A stretch of 64,000 bases of DNA from Pristionchus mayeri (Eukaryota > Nematoda > Chromadorea > Rhabditida > Neodiplogasteridae). This document shows, in pieces, positions 1-13,200 of this stretch. A program made the translations under genes and the position numbers. Each line of letters opens with the position of its first letter. Position 1 is the stretch's first letter. The notes below the pieces were generated by a model. It was given only the letters and a program-made list of their open reading frames with translations. It was not told the DNA's origin and ran no database searches. The DNA lies in NCBI GenBank assembly GCA_036245805.1, contig BTRK01000004.1:22258001-22322000 (forward strand), written 5' to 3'.

Positions 1-3000
1 TGTATCTATCAAATACATGCTCTCCATCTCTCTGATTGAGGCGTATCACCGTGGTCTCTCATCTGGTTCGTCTCTCATCTATTCTCTTCTCGACGACGGG
101 GCGAATGTTCCCTTTTATCTGGATGAGAAAAGTGGTCAACTCGTCCTTCTCGCACCTCTCGATCACGAGAAAACGAAGGAGATCTCATTCAAGGTGAGGA
201 AGGGAAGGGAAGGGAGAAGAGATTGAAGGGATTATCTACAGCTTATCCCATCTATTGCCGTTGCCGTGGGAAAAAGAGTCATTTGTTTTGATTCTCTAAT
301 TTCTCTTAACTCGAATATCATAATGATGTAGACCATCTCCGGTCATTCTAATCATCCTCATCTCAATGAATGATCTGATTGAGGTCTCTGCGTGTCTCTC
401 TTCCAATCCTTCGTCGTGCGGATTTTCGATGGTGAGGATCGTCGTGGATGACATCAACGACAACGCCCCCATTCTGGAGCAGAGAGAGATCACTGTGAAA
501 CTGCCCAGTGACCTACCCAAGGGAAGCACCGTCGCACACTTCAAGGCGAGTCTGATGGATAATGGAGGAACGATTGTTTGAAAAGGGCTTGAACGAGATG
601 AAGAAGAAAGATTTGTAGGCCTCAGACAAGGACTCGAAGGAGAACGGAGAGATCAGCTACGCCATCAATCCCCCTTCCAGTGAGAAGTTGCACTTACTCA
701 CATTATTCACTGTGGCATCAATCAATCAAGCAAATCATATTTATCACGTCATGCGGCTATCCCAGGATGGGGAAGGGCCTGTATTCAGTAGTATCACACC
801 GGGAACAATTTGATATTTCGAAAACGTAGAAATAAGTCATTCTGCAGACACGTTCGCAATCGACATCGACAATGGGGAAGTGATCACACTCGGACCATTG
901 GAGAGAGCCCATTACGAGATGGCCATCCAGGTGAGGACTGCACTTACTCATTCCATCAGGAGTAAAAGGAGTGGACAAAGGATTCTGTTCAGGCATTCGA
1001 CCACGGGATTCCTCGTCAATCGGATATCGGGAGACTGACTGTGACTGTCCAGGGAACCAACCCTTCTGCACCTCAATTCGACCAGGTCTGTGACCAGTAT
1101 CGCTTGTACGACTATGATAGATCGCTTCAAATTACATTAGATTATTTCTCAATTGAAAAAGAGAAACTCGTTGTAGTTCCGATACGACGTGACTCTCTCT
1201 GGTCCAGTGAAGACAGGAGAGAGAGTTGTCTCCCTCCATGCATCTGATCCCGATCCTGGAGATGAGGGAATCGTCTCCTATCGATTCGCAACTCCCAAGA
1301 ATGGAAAGGAGATGAGGGATCAGTCGAGATTCAGTATGAATCCACACGTGAGTCCCCCCTCCCCTTTCCCCCTCTCTCTCATCTCGATCTCTCTAGACGG
1401 GAGCAGTGACTACTCTGACTCCTCTCAATTCCTTCGATGGTCCCTTCCTCTTCGTGGTCGAAGCAGTGGATCATTCGAGGGATTTCCCTCGTAAGGCGGA
1501 GACTCTTCTGAGGATTCGAGTGGAGGGAGAACCTTCCCTTCGATTCTTCTCCCTTCCTTCCACTCTCTTCATATCTACCAACAAGGGAATAGGAAGCATC
1601 ATCCTAAGGTAATTACACTATCCAACAAAATAAATCAAAGGTGGCAAGAGGTGGCGGAATTCCACAATAATTTCATTGAAATGAGAGTCATATTTGTAGG
1701 GCATCGGCCTCATCCTCGGAGGGAACTCCCATCACCTTCTCCCTCTCTCCTCCTTCTCCCTTCTTCTCCATGAATGGTCCCAATCTCATCGTTAAGAAGG
1801 CTCTCGAACCCAATGAGTACAACATCTCCATCAGAGCAGAATCCGCTGGAAATACCGTGAGATTTACAATTATCTCTTTTCTCTCGTCATTCTCCTTCAT
1901 GGCCATTGTTCATCCGTATGCTCATATTTTCCCTTCTCAGATCTCCCATTCTCTCCATGTGATCGTAATGACGAATCGAGACAAATACCCCGTCTTCTCT
2001 CGTCTTTTCTACGATCTTTCCGTCTCTCTCGATTCTTCCTTCCCTCTTTCCCTTCATTCATTCGAGGCTCGAGTACAGACTGGATCAGTCGAGTACTCTC
2101 TCTTCCCTCCAAAGGGAGTCCCCGCGGGATTGAGCATCGACAAGCATACGGTACGATGCACACGGGATATCGATCGATGAATGATTATTCAGGGAGAGTT
2201 GATTGTCTCGGAGGATTTCATCAGTAGCACATCTCACAAAGACACAGTCTTCACTGTGGTCAGAGCATGGAATTCGGAATTCCCCCAATTCCATTCGGGT
2301 GAGTTGAAGGTAATGGATGAGTGGAGAAAGATCCCTTGCAGATGTTGGTGTGATTCTTTCCCTCGAATCTCCCTCGACTCCTTTCGGATTCCCTCTCTCC
2401 CTCTATCGTACCCTCATCACCGAGAACACTCCGGTCGGGACGCTGCTCAATTCATCCGTTGCGGTAGGTTACCCTCCACAGAGATAAACCATCCAGACAT
2501 TCTGTAGATTGCACCCAAGTCCTTGAGAACAGGAGTGGAATACGGTATCACTCCTACTAACATAATCGGGATTCATTCGAATGGAAGTCTCTTCGTCTCT
2601 GGTCCCATCGATCTCGAATCGATGCCTGTGGATGAGGATGGATCACTCACGTATACGGTAGGGATTCAGAGAGGGGAAGGAATCAATCGATAATCTCAGA
2701 TCTGGGCGGAATCAGGGGACGAACGAGCAGTGTCCACTCTGAGAGTGAAGATTGTGAATGTAAACGAGTTCACTCCAGTATTCAGACAGAAGACATTCAT
2801 ATTCAATGTTGATGAGAGTGCGAAACCAGGTTGGAAAGAGAAGAGAGAGAGGGGAAGAGGAATGATTCAGGAGTGATTCTTGGCCGAATCATCGCTGATG
2901 ATGCTGACTTCGGAGACAAATTGATTTATACGATGAAGAGTGGTGAGAGTGGATGAAGAGACACGAGAGTCAGTCTATTCATCTTGCAGATAATCGCGCT

Positions 3001-6000
3001 GACTCAATCAATATTTCTCCTAATGGATCAGTAGTCGTAGGCAAGAATGGAATTGACTTCGATAGTGATCGAGCATTCGATCTCGTCGTTTCTGTCGAAG
3101 ACTCCACTGGGAAGACCGATGAGGCCACTGTAGAGGTACGAATGAAAGATGATCTGTGACCTCATCTTTTTCCTCAGATCGTCGTGATCGCTGATGAAGA
3201 TAGACTGAGGAAAGTGGAGAACGACGGGCCCATCGTATGGAATCTCACCTCTGGTTCGTCCATTTTCTCTATGTCAAATGAACAACCGAGAGCTTGATTG
3301 TTCTCTTCAGATTCTCATTCTCCCCTTCCCATCACTGCAGTCGATTCCGATGTTGGAGATTCGATCGAGTTCAAGATTGTGAAGGGAAACGAGAGAGGAT
3401 TCTTCCAGATAGAGAGAGTCAATCGAACAGCAGTGAGTGATCTCCCCTCTCTCTTCCTCTCCTTCCTTCCTCCCTCAGGTTCTCCTCCAGCCAGTCTCTC
3501 CTCTTCCTTCTCCTTCTCGTTTCTCCCTCACCATCGAGGCAGTCGATTCCACGAAGATCTCCATCAGCAGAGTCATCGTCAACGTCGCTCCTCCTCGTTT
3601 CTCTTCCTACCCTTCCTCCTCTCCCTCCATTCTATCCACTTCTCCCTCTCCACGAATTCCTCTCTTCTCACAGAGTGAATACGCAAAGGCGGTCAGTTCA
3701 TTCGAATGATGTTGTCTAACCAGTAGAATATGTAGATCCTCTTTCCTTCAGGTAAAGGACGATATTCCCGTGGGAACTGCTCTCATCTCAGTGCAGGTTT
3801 GGTCTCCCCCTCAAGATGGAGAACTCACCTTCACTTCCAACTGTTCATTCCTCAGCGTCCGAAAGTGAGCATTCGAATTCACTCGACAAGTAGCGAATCT
3901 AAGAATAAGAATAAACTTGTCTAGGAACGGGGTTGTTCTCATCGCCACTCCGATTCCCCTCCAATCTGGTGAAATCGACTGTGGAATCACTGCCTCGAAT
4001 GATCATTCCTCTACCACTGCTCCTTTCCATCTTCTCGTCCTCGATAGGTACATCTCTTTAGTCCACCATTCTTGACAGATCTCTTTGAGTTCCTCTTCAA
4101 ACCATGCTCCGATCTTCGATCGATCGACGTACAATTTCTCAATCTCGACTGATTCCTTCGCTTCGATGGTGGGGAAGATCACCGTTCACGATGAGGATGG
4201 AGATGAAGTGACACTCGAGATCCAACCACCAGAGTACAATTCACTATTCGAGATCAATGAACACGTGAGTTACCAATCTTCCCCTTTGAGTCAAATATAA
4301 TCTGAAGGCGACCAATGGCGAATTGCAGAATGAATTGGAGCTGCGATTCCCCGCCTCGACTCTCACGGATCAGAATGTATTCTCATTCATTCTCGTCGCT
4401 TCTGATGATGGGAAACCGAAGCAGACTTCGATCGCCAATGTAAAGGTCAGGTGATGAATATGGAAGAGAAGCAAAGAGTGACTCTTCATTCGATTCCTCT
4501 CAGGTCTTCGTGAGGAATGGGAAGAAGGGTGGATTCTTCCCCATTGCCTCTTCTGCCTCCACGAACACTCTGATCTCCCCCATTCCAACTTCCCTCTCTG
4601 TTCTCTCGACTCCCAAATCGAGTGAAGAGAAGGAGATCGAGAAGAGTACCACAGTGAAGGAATCGAAGGAGACCACCACTGCCAAGGCTGTCAAGGAGAC
4701 AACTACGGTAAGGGGAAGAGAGGAAAACAGCCTAAGAAAATATTCTCAACATTTAAATAAATAATGGTTCACTATCAGATGGCCCTCGTCACAAATGACT
4801 TCACTACATCAGTTCCCCCTGTTGAGAAAGTGACTGAGAATACGAGTGAAGTGAAGAGTGAGGAAGGAGAAGAAGGAGAAGAAGAGGAAGGATCAGGAGA
4901 AGAGGAAGAGGAGGAAGAAGTGTCTACTGTCAATCCTATTGAGAATGAGGGAGAGAAGAAGGAAGAGGATGGAGAGAAACTGAAGGAAGCCACTACTCTT
5001 GCCCCCATTGGTATGTTATTCATGTTTAAATAACACGAAAATAAATTGTTTCAGAGATCAAATTCACACAGAGGGAATTTGACTTTGGGGTGAAGAAAGA
5101 CGCCCGAGTGGGTACTGTTATTGGAAGAGTGAATGTGAGGATGAAAACCCTTCCTATCAACAATTTCCCTCCCACAGGTGAAGGGAACCGATTCGATCTC
5201 ATCTCTCGAGTTCATGATTGGAGATGAGAGAGTGGTGAGAGTGGATGAGAAGGGAGAAGTCTCCCTCAATGGACCAGTCATTCCCTCTCCCTATCGAACT
5301 CCCATCATCATATTCCAGGATGTGAGTTCACGGAAAATTAATCTATAAACTACGGCTTTACTCAGGGTCGAATTCTGGATGAGGCGACTCTAGTGATCGA
5401 ATACTCCGATGTATCTTCCACTTCCTCCCCTTCCCCATCTTCCACTCATTCATCCCCTCCTTCTCCTCATTCTTCCTCCCCTTCATCTACCTCCACCCTT
5501 GCCAAGTCGTCCACCCTCTCCTCTACTTCCACTTCTTCCTCCACTCCTTCCTCTACCACTGTCATGAGAGTGGAAGGGGGTACAACTCCTCGTGACTTCT
5601 CCACTGTCGTTCCCTCAACGTCGACGTTGTCTGTGGTTCCCTTCTCGTTCTCCCACTCTCTCTACACTGCATCGATGCCCGAAGGATCGTACAAGAACGG
5701 GGCACTCGTTCAGTTGACACCACACAATATTCAAACGAATGGAAAGGTGGGAATGAAGAGAGGGAATAGAGGGAGAGTCTCCATTGCAGGACGTCACTTT
5801 CGCTCTCGAGGACGGGGAAGGACTCCCCTTCGTATTGAATGAGAACACTGGGGAATTGGCGATGTTTAGAGTGGACAGAGAAGAGGCGAAGCAGTACGAT
5901 CTAGTAGTGAAGGTGAGTCATCTCCTTCTGGTTCTCCTCACTCTTCTTCCTTCGCAGGCCTACGACCACTCATCGAATGAGGAATCATCAGCCAAGATTC

Positions 6001-9000
6001 ACGTTGATATCGTCGATGTGAATGACAATTCACCCTCATTCGAATCAGTTCCATCGATCATCGGAGTAAGAAGAGATGTGAATGTGGGAACGTGAGTGTC
6101 TTCCCTCTCTTCCACTCACGGAGAATGACTTCAGAGTGATCGGCAGAGTATCTGCCATCGATGGAGACAGTGGAGAGAATGGAGTGATTACTTACTCCAT
6201 TCAACCCTACCAGTACCTTGCAATCGATCAGAAGAGTAGGTCAATCACTCCATTATCGATCTAAGGATGACATCATTCAGAGGGATCAATAATCGTACGC
6301 ACTTCTCTCTTGAATGTTCCCTCTGATCAAGTGACGATGACAGTGGTTGCCTCGGATGGAGGAAGACCCGCTCTCAAGGCACAATCTCAGGTAGATCAAT
6401 CTTATCCCCAATGGTTACTCATTGGTTACACCATTCGTGAAGTTCTCTTTAGATCGAGCTCCGTCTCTTCTCATCGATTCGTTCTCCCACTCTTCCTCGT
6501 CCTTCGTCAATCTCCATCTCTCCCTCCTCCACCATCATCGCCAATCTACTGGCAACTCCCAATGTCGGAGAAGAGGAGCAGGTACATCTCTTCTCCATCC
6601 CTCTCATTCGATTTTCTTCTCAGTCAGTGACGTACACTCTTGATTCCACTCACGGAGGTCTCTTCACTATTGATGCCTCTGGAGTTCTTTCCCTCTCTCG
6701 AGAACCCCTTCCTTCTGAAGTGAACAGAGTACACAAATTAAAGATCACTGCAGTCAATAACTTTGGATCGGATAACACTGAGGTATGCAAGAGGAAGCAA
6801 TTATCTCCAAATAAGGGAGGTATTCTCAGATTGGAGTTACTATCGTGGATGAATCGATGACTTCCTCATCCACTTCATCCACTTCTTCCTTCTCCTCTTC
6901 TCTTCCCTCATCTTCTACCTCTTCCTCCTCTTCTTCTCCCTCCATTCCTTCTTCCACTCCTCTTTCTTCCAATTGGGAGGGTGGATCATATACTGTGAAT
7001 ACTCGTGAAGGAGCATTGTGCATGTTCCCCGTGAGGGAATACAGGGCAGAGATCAAGGTGAGCAGAAGGGGAAGAATGGAAGGAAGTCTCTTCTCTCTCT
7101 AGGAGAATCTCCCTGCCGGCACTCCAGTCATCAAGGTCTCTTCTGATTGTGAAGCGAGGAGGGAAGCTGTGAAGTACTCGATGGCTGTTCACTCCAGTGA
7201 GATCCTCTGCCCCTTATCCCCTCCCTTCGAATAAGCCCCTTCAGTGGACTTCTCTGTGGATGCTCAGACAGGAGAAATCGTGACTCTTCGTCCATTGGAT
7301 AGAGAAGAGAAGGCCATCCATCTACTGGTAGTCAATGTCACTAGAGAAGAATCGAGAAGAAGCGAGAGAGGAACTGAGGAATCACTCCAAGGTTCCCTTC
7401 TATCTTCCCTCCCCTCCTCCCTTCCCTCCCCTTCTAATCCTCTCTTTAGTTCTTCGTTCTCGTCTCTCATTCTGGCAGACGATCGTCATCGTGAGAGTCG
7501 TCGATGAGAATGATTCATCCCCTGAATGGAAGCGTCTGAATGGAGAAGGGAAGATGGTCGCATCCATGGATTGGAAGACACCCGAGGGATCGCCACTCAT
7601 GAAGATACACGTGAGTGGATGAAAGGATATGGGGAATGGAAGCAACAGAATACACACTAAACAGAGAAACATATAGTTGAATGAGGCTTAGTGTGATAAT
7701 GCAGGCGAGTGACAAAGACGAGAAGAAGAGTCGACTGAAGTACTCGATCGAGGGAGATGTCAATGCATTCGGAATCAATGAGACAACGGGAGTGATCTAC
7801 CTGAAGAAGAGTGTCGAGAATGAGAACACTGATGTGAGTTGAAGAGAATCCATTGAAGAGAAGAGGGAGAGTGACCATCTGCAGATGTACTCGTTGACTG
7901 GGATGGTATCTGATGGAATGCACCAGACAACCGTTCCCATCGAGGTTACTCATCCTGAAATATTCCTTGTAAAGTCCTCACTTTAGATTTACCGTCTGTC
8001 GACTCAGCATCATCTGGTCAAATTGACCAGTGAACGGAGACACGTTGATATCGATGCGAAGGTGGGATTAACCATTGGATGTCTGGAATGATCAGACTGG
8101 AATTGGAATAGGACGTAATCTCAATGGCATTCAGAGATTGGAGGCAGAGATCAATAACGTGACATCTCTGGACGTGCACATTCTCTCTAAGCAGCCATTC
8201 GTTGATTCGAAGGGAGTCACTGATCCAAGGAAGTCCTTCCTCTTCGTCTATGCACTCGATGAGAATCACGTCCCAAGGAAGGGAAATGAACTGCTAGAGT
8301 GAGTGATTCCCTTGCAGACCAGATAGAATGAAGAGCCAGTGGATAAGGAAGTTCCTTCAGATGGTTGTCTCCCCATTCTTCCTCCCTCTATCAGACATCT
8401 GGCAAGATAACCTCATTCGCCACTGCCCGTTCCCCCATCACAATATCATTCATTCGTCAGTTTGACTTGTCCAGAGACAAAAATACATATTGAGAAAGGA
8501 AGTTTATCTGGTGCATCTCAGAGTTGCTGTGGATGCTGGTTCTTCTGCTCGTTCTGGTGGCTCTCTTCATCGTCTGCTGTGTTGCCTGCTCCTTCATCAA
8601 GAGGTTCCTCCTACTTCCCTTTCACTAGATCTCCTTCGTGTATAATTGCTCGTTGCAATGTGAGAGATCCTTGTAACTCTGCCCATGCGCAAATATTCCC
8701 TCCCACTCGTTGCCTCACGCTTACGTCTCACCCAGGCGGAGGTACCTCCAACCCAACCATAGCTCAGTTGGTAGAGCGGAGGACTGTAGATCCTTAGGTC
8801 ACTGGTTCGAATCCGGTTGGTTGGAATTCTTTTGCCCATTTTTTCTCCATCAATTTTGCATTTGGGAATTCGCTTACTAACATCTTGTGATTGCAGACGT
8901 CGTCTTCGTGAGTTGGAGAAGCAGTACATGGTGGATGGAATGCGACCTCGTCCTTATGACGTAGAGAACATTCCAAGGAGCACTGCCCAGACTGTCCTCT

Positions 9001-9251
9001 CCTCACGGAGACTCGCTGATGCTATGTGAGAAGCCCCTTCCTCCCTTTCCAGCCATATTCCTTTCAGTCCCGATGATGATCGAATGAGTCGAACTTCCAA
9101 TCGATCAGACACGACTTTCGTATTCGCAAATAGTGTCAAAGACGAAAATTCATTGAGGAGGTCGACGGGACGATCTAAGGTAAGAGGATAGAGAAGCCAT
9201 CTCTCCCTCTTATCGCCCTTCATTCAGGTGCACGATTCGAGTCTCCCTTAA
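1..9251 (+). CDS. Transmembrane cadherin, 3' part (5' end outside window)
   Basis: A single-pass cell-surface adhesion protein spread over many short exons; the N-terminus lies left of the window. Cadherin repeat signatures recur: LDHEK near 160, DDINDNAPI near 448-475, VNVNEFTPVF near 2755-2785, DVNDNSPSF near 6012-6042, AIDGDSGENGVITYSI near 6155-6200, LDREEKA near 7295 and VDENDSSPEW near 7500-7530. These are the Ca2+-binding DxNDN and LDxE/DxD elements of extracellular cadherin domains; several repeats have decayed motifs. Acidic or Ser/Thr/Pro-rich stretches interrupt the repeats near 4620-4990, 5400-5560 and 6855-6965. A hydrophobic membrane segment (MLVLLLVLVALFIVCC, 8533-8580) is followed by Cys and by a short basic cytoplasmic tail (RRRLRELEKQYMVDG). 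The last exon gives VHDSSLP and stop TAA at 9249-9251. Individual exon boundaries were not all resolved. The family is clear; which cadherin this is, is not. Confidence 0.9.
8753..8825 (+). tRNA. tRNA-Tyr (anticodon GTA), without intron
   Basis: A full cloverleaf folds by eye. The acceptor CCAACCA (8753-8759) pairs with TGGTTGG (8818-8824), with A as discriminator at 8825. The D stem is GCTC/GAGC. The anticodon stem GAGGA/TCCTT encloses loop CTGTAGA, with anticodon GTA at 8786-8788. The T stem ACTGG/CCGGT encloses TTCGAAT. The C1-G72 pair and A73 are the eukaryotic tyrosine identity elements. The gene lies on the sense strand inside the cadherin intron 8604-8896, just after the membrane-segment exon. 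There is no intron after position 37, unlike nearly all nuclear tRNA-Tyr genes. Confidence 0.95.
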
Positions 9252-9432
9252 TTGCTCAGTTCGTAGTTAGAATCCTCGCTCAACTCGGGTTCCCATCACT
9301 GAATACTCCATCTCATCCAAGTGCTCATATCACTGCAATTCGATCATTCCTCTCTTTCACTTCATTCCCTCCCGAGTTAACCATTTCACTCCCGATTATT
9401 GTCTTTCTCTCCTCATCTGGATGCAATACACT

Positions 9433-9438
9433 AATAAA
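9433..9438 (+). terminator. Poly(A) signal AATAAA, cadherin gene
   Basis: AATAAA lies about 180 bases after the cadherin stop codon on the coding strand and is the first good match downstream of it. Confidence 0.5.
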
Positions 9439-9452
9439 CGGTTGATATCTCT

Positions 9453-9737
9453 TTATCTCGTCGCTCTCTTCAATGATTGCAAGAGGTCAGCCAGGATGTG
9501 GGGTCTCTCTCGGTCTCTCTCTCGGAAGGAAGATCCAGTCATCCCATTGAGATCTCCCCCTTCACGTGTCATCTCCCAATTGTAGAAACAATCTGAAGAA
9601 TTAGAAAAGTCAAATGGGACGAAAGGTTGATCTCTTTCAATAATGAATGTTACAGTAGAAGGGAATGGATTACCAGCAGTGGAGATAAAGAGGAGAAGAA
9701 GTGAGAGAAGGAGAGAGAGATGGTAGATGGAAGACAT
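9453..9737 (-). CDS. Small secreted peptide, possible neuropeptide-like precursor
   Basis: Not recognised. The ATG at 9737 opens a strong signal peptide (MSSIYHLSLLLSLLLLFIST followed by Ala). A GTAATC donor right after it and a TTCTTCAG acceptor define an 81-bp intron that keeps the frame; the same stretch is also open if left unspliced. The mature part then begins near CFYNWEMTREGGDLNGM and ends SLKRATR, with stop at 9453-9455. The spliced product is about 67 residues. It has one Cys, charged RERDRER residues and a C-terminal dibasic KR, so it could be a processed peptide, but no known family motif is visible. It is convergent with the cadherin gene. Alternative: a chance open frame with a hydrophobic start. 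Confidence 0.45.
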   Translation of the reverse strand: MSSIYHLSLLLSLLLLFISTAGNPFPSTVTFIIERDQPFVPFDFSNSSDCFYNWEMTREGGDLNGMTGSSFRERDRERPHILADLLQSLKRATR

Positions 9738-10211
9738 CGGGGACTCAGAGGAGTAACAAGTGGAGAAGTGACGAGAGGAGAGATGAAATAGGGGAGGAAG
9801 AGCAAATAGATGATGAGTGAGGAGTGGAGGAGTCATCCAGGAAGGAGTTGATGAACAGAAGGAATCGAGGAAGAGGGGGAGGAATGAGTCAGAGGATGAC
9901 TATGAGATCAATTGACCACCTCCTAGGTTCAACGACCTGCTTCTGAATGATCGAAACACGTTTATCGACTACGGCTAAAGTGAAGAAGCATCACACGGAA
10001 CTAATGAGAACTCGTAGCAAAGAAGAAATCACAGGGAAATAGACACACTGTGTGAAATGGAAAGAATGGAAAGTGTGCAACAATAAATGATAACAGAAAG
10101 AGGCTAATAAGAAGAGTTGAGGGAGAAGTTTCTTCGTAATCTTCTCGATCTGCTCATTGTCTCTAGATCAGTCACTCGTTTCTTCCATTGACGAGCAACA
10201 TTCTCAACCAA
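9738..10211. other. Intergenic, no gene seen
   Basis: This stretch lies between the small secreted-peptide gene and the 3' end of the CNG channel gene. It is AT-richer than the flanks and shows no credible exon; it probably holds the upstream region of the peptide gene and the 3' UTR of the channel. Confidence 0.5.
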
Positions 10212-13200
10212 TCAATGAGGAGAATTCAAAGTGGAAAGGAATACCGTGTAATCCTCGTAGATCTCATCTATATCACTTTCGATTTTTCGTAAATATTCAA
10301 ACATCTTTGCAACCTGAAAATTGTAAAAAAATGAAAAAATGGATTATTTGCGATTAAGAATGGAAAAGATTGACCTTATCATCAAAGGAGAGAGTTTCCA
10401 TAATTCCCTCCTCCTCATTCACTGCACTCTCTTCCTCTTCATGTTCTGCCAGATGGAGTCTACGAGCTGAGAAGAGACCATCGACCACTCCCCCCTTCCC
10501 TCCCCCTCCACCCCCTCCCCATCCATTCCCCCCTCACCTTGTTTCATCAACTTGATTCTCTCTTCCGGGTAATCTTGTAACACGATAGACACATCATCTC
10601 GATGCAGCATGTACACATCAGCGTATCCGATTGCCTGTTCCTTCCTCCTTCCCTCCTTCTCTTCACTTCTTACCTTCAGTGCTAGTTCCCTTGTCTCTCC
10701 ACTTAATCCTGGCACATGCACGATACTCAACTCCCCGAATGTAGATCCCTCGCTCAACTGAAAGGAATCACCCTTATTTTTTTTTTAACAATTTTGAGTG
10801 AAACGAATGGTGATTTATCTTCCCCTCACCATCTTCTTGGGTGGTCCTCTCCTCTCATCCACTATCACACATTCTCCGGTTTTCACTATATACATCGCCT
10901 GAGCTCGTTCTCCCTTCTAGAGATGCACTCTTTAATAGTCTCTTCTATTCCTCTTCTCACCTGGCAGATGAAATCCCCTGGAGCATATAATTGTGGGCGG
11001 AGTTTGAGTACCAACTCATACAGGAATCCGTGATCACTGTCCTCAAGGAGGGAGAGTGCAGGGAATGGGGAAGGGGGAGATCGTACCTCGAATAATTTGG
11101 CCTTGGCGATGGTGGTCATGTGAACATGGACAGCGAGCATTCCTTCGAGTCGAGGAGGAAGACAAGCGAGAGTATTCTGATGAGGGGAGAGACTCACGCC
11201 ACTCACTCACTCACTCACTCACCTCCTCCTTCCCCAGTTGATCGTGATCGAAGGTGTACTTGATACACTTCTGCGCCCTCAACTGCAGTCTCTTCTCCAC
11301 TTTCCTTAACAATTCCTTTCATTCTTCTTCTCACTTCTCTTTCAACCTGTATTTCATATAGAACTTGGCCCTATCGAGTAGTGTCTGATATGCTGTCCTC
11401 TCCTCGTTGAATTCAGACACGACGCTACCGACAGAACCGAGGATAGTAGCGAATACGAAGAGACCGAAGAGAGTGTCTACTACCTCCAGTATGTTCTGCT
11501 CCGAGTTTGTTGGCCAGGGCTGAGAAGAGGAGGAGAGAGAAGGGGAGGGGGGGGGGAGCGAGGGGGGGGGGGCTCACTTGCTGGCCACAAGTCGTGATTG
11601 TGAGTGCACTCCAATAGAGACTCATTGTATATTCCTTGGAGAAGTTGGTGAACTCGATGAGATGAGATCTGCGAAGGAAATCTTCCCTTCTGGAAGAGAG
11701 ACGATGGACTCACTTCGGTTTCCAGTAGTCGAGCATCTCATCCATGTACTTCTCTCTCTTGTCTACACTCGTCTCGTTGTACGTGCACTCCTGCAGCCGC
11801 CTTTGTATCTATCTCTCTCTAATTGGAAGACTTCCACCTCAATGTCATTCATAAAGATGGAACAATCAGAGAAGGTCGTGCCGAACACTTTCGTGTACCC
11901 GAATTTGAAGTCAGTCGGTTCGGTATCTGAATTCATTATTTATTTTATTTGCATTTTAAAATGTACTAATATTTCAATATATGGATTTAAATGTGTGCTG
12001 GTCAATATAATGCCGTACCCTCGATTCCCTGTTGAAGGGAGAAGTAGAAGTAGATGCATGCATTCCAATGGAAGAGGACATAGCAGCAAACGACGAGATA
12101 GACCAACTTGCTGATGTTCTGATTCCTCGTCGTCAATCTGCAGTCTCCCATTGTAGCAGTGATGGGAGAGGGAGTGAACCTCTGTTCAGTCATCTGCACG
12201 AAGTCGAACACTCGGGGGAGTTTGAGCAATCGAGTGACTCTGATGACTGATCTAGAGGCGTCGTAGAAGAGAATCACATCCACAGGAATGAGACACAAGA
12301 GATCAAAGCGAAGTCGTTCACTGGAATTGAATCACTCTCCAATTCAATTCGAATATTAGTACTCAGTATTTCACAGCAAGACATACCTTGAGAGATAGTT
12401 CTTGAGTAAGAGATGGAGGTTCTTCACGACTAATCCATCGACGAGAATAGCTGCAAGGAAGAAGTGAAGAGGAGTATTCAAGAAGGATTACTGTATCTCA
12501 TTTGGACGAGTATGTCAAGTGCATAGATACAATCAGCAAATATGTTGAGCGCCACCCAAGGCCAGAAGGCTTGGTTATACACCTCAAGTGGTTTTTAAAT
12601 GAAAATACTTGAAGTAAACTAACGTCATCGAAAATGAAAATCGCAAGAGCCAAACAGTTGTAAACATAGCAAACGACGACAAAGAAAGTCCAGTAATAGG
12701 CAGCACTTGAATTTGGCTGGAGAGTGAAGCCACCCAAGGTATTGCTGAAGGGAAATGAATGCACGAGGAAATTGAATGATTTCCTCACAAGTAAATACGT
12801 TTGATTGTTTTCTTTATAATGGCCATCCCGCTTGTTTCCACGTGAGTTTCAGAAGGAACTTCGATTTGATTAACAACTTAAGGAGGTCGAGGGTAGGTCA
12901 AAGGAGATTTGCTCACTGGCTACGGGGGGATCAGAGGGAGTTGCATTCCCAAATACATTCTGAGTGTGACGATCGGACTCGCTCAATTCCTCGGATGGAG
13001 GAGCGAGAGTACGAATGAATTGACGAGCGTGCTGAGAAAGGAGAGAAAGAGAGGGGATAATGAGGAGGGAAGGAATCAGAGCAGGCACTAATTGCTCACC
13101 ATCGCACTTTTGACGACAGAGAAGAAAGCAGGTACACTTGTCTCATTCCGTTGAGTAGTCTCCACTCGAAGAATCTGCTCCATTCCCTGAGTGAATCTTC

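Noticed and set aside
9225..9300. Sequence resembling tRNA A-box and B-box pieces after the cadherin stop codon (TTGCTCAGTTCGTAG, GATTCGAGTC).
   Set aside because: The pieces are in the wrong order and no acceptor or T stem can be paired; the first part is also the last cadherin exon.
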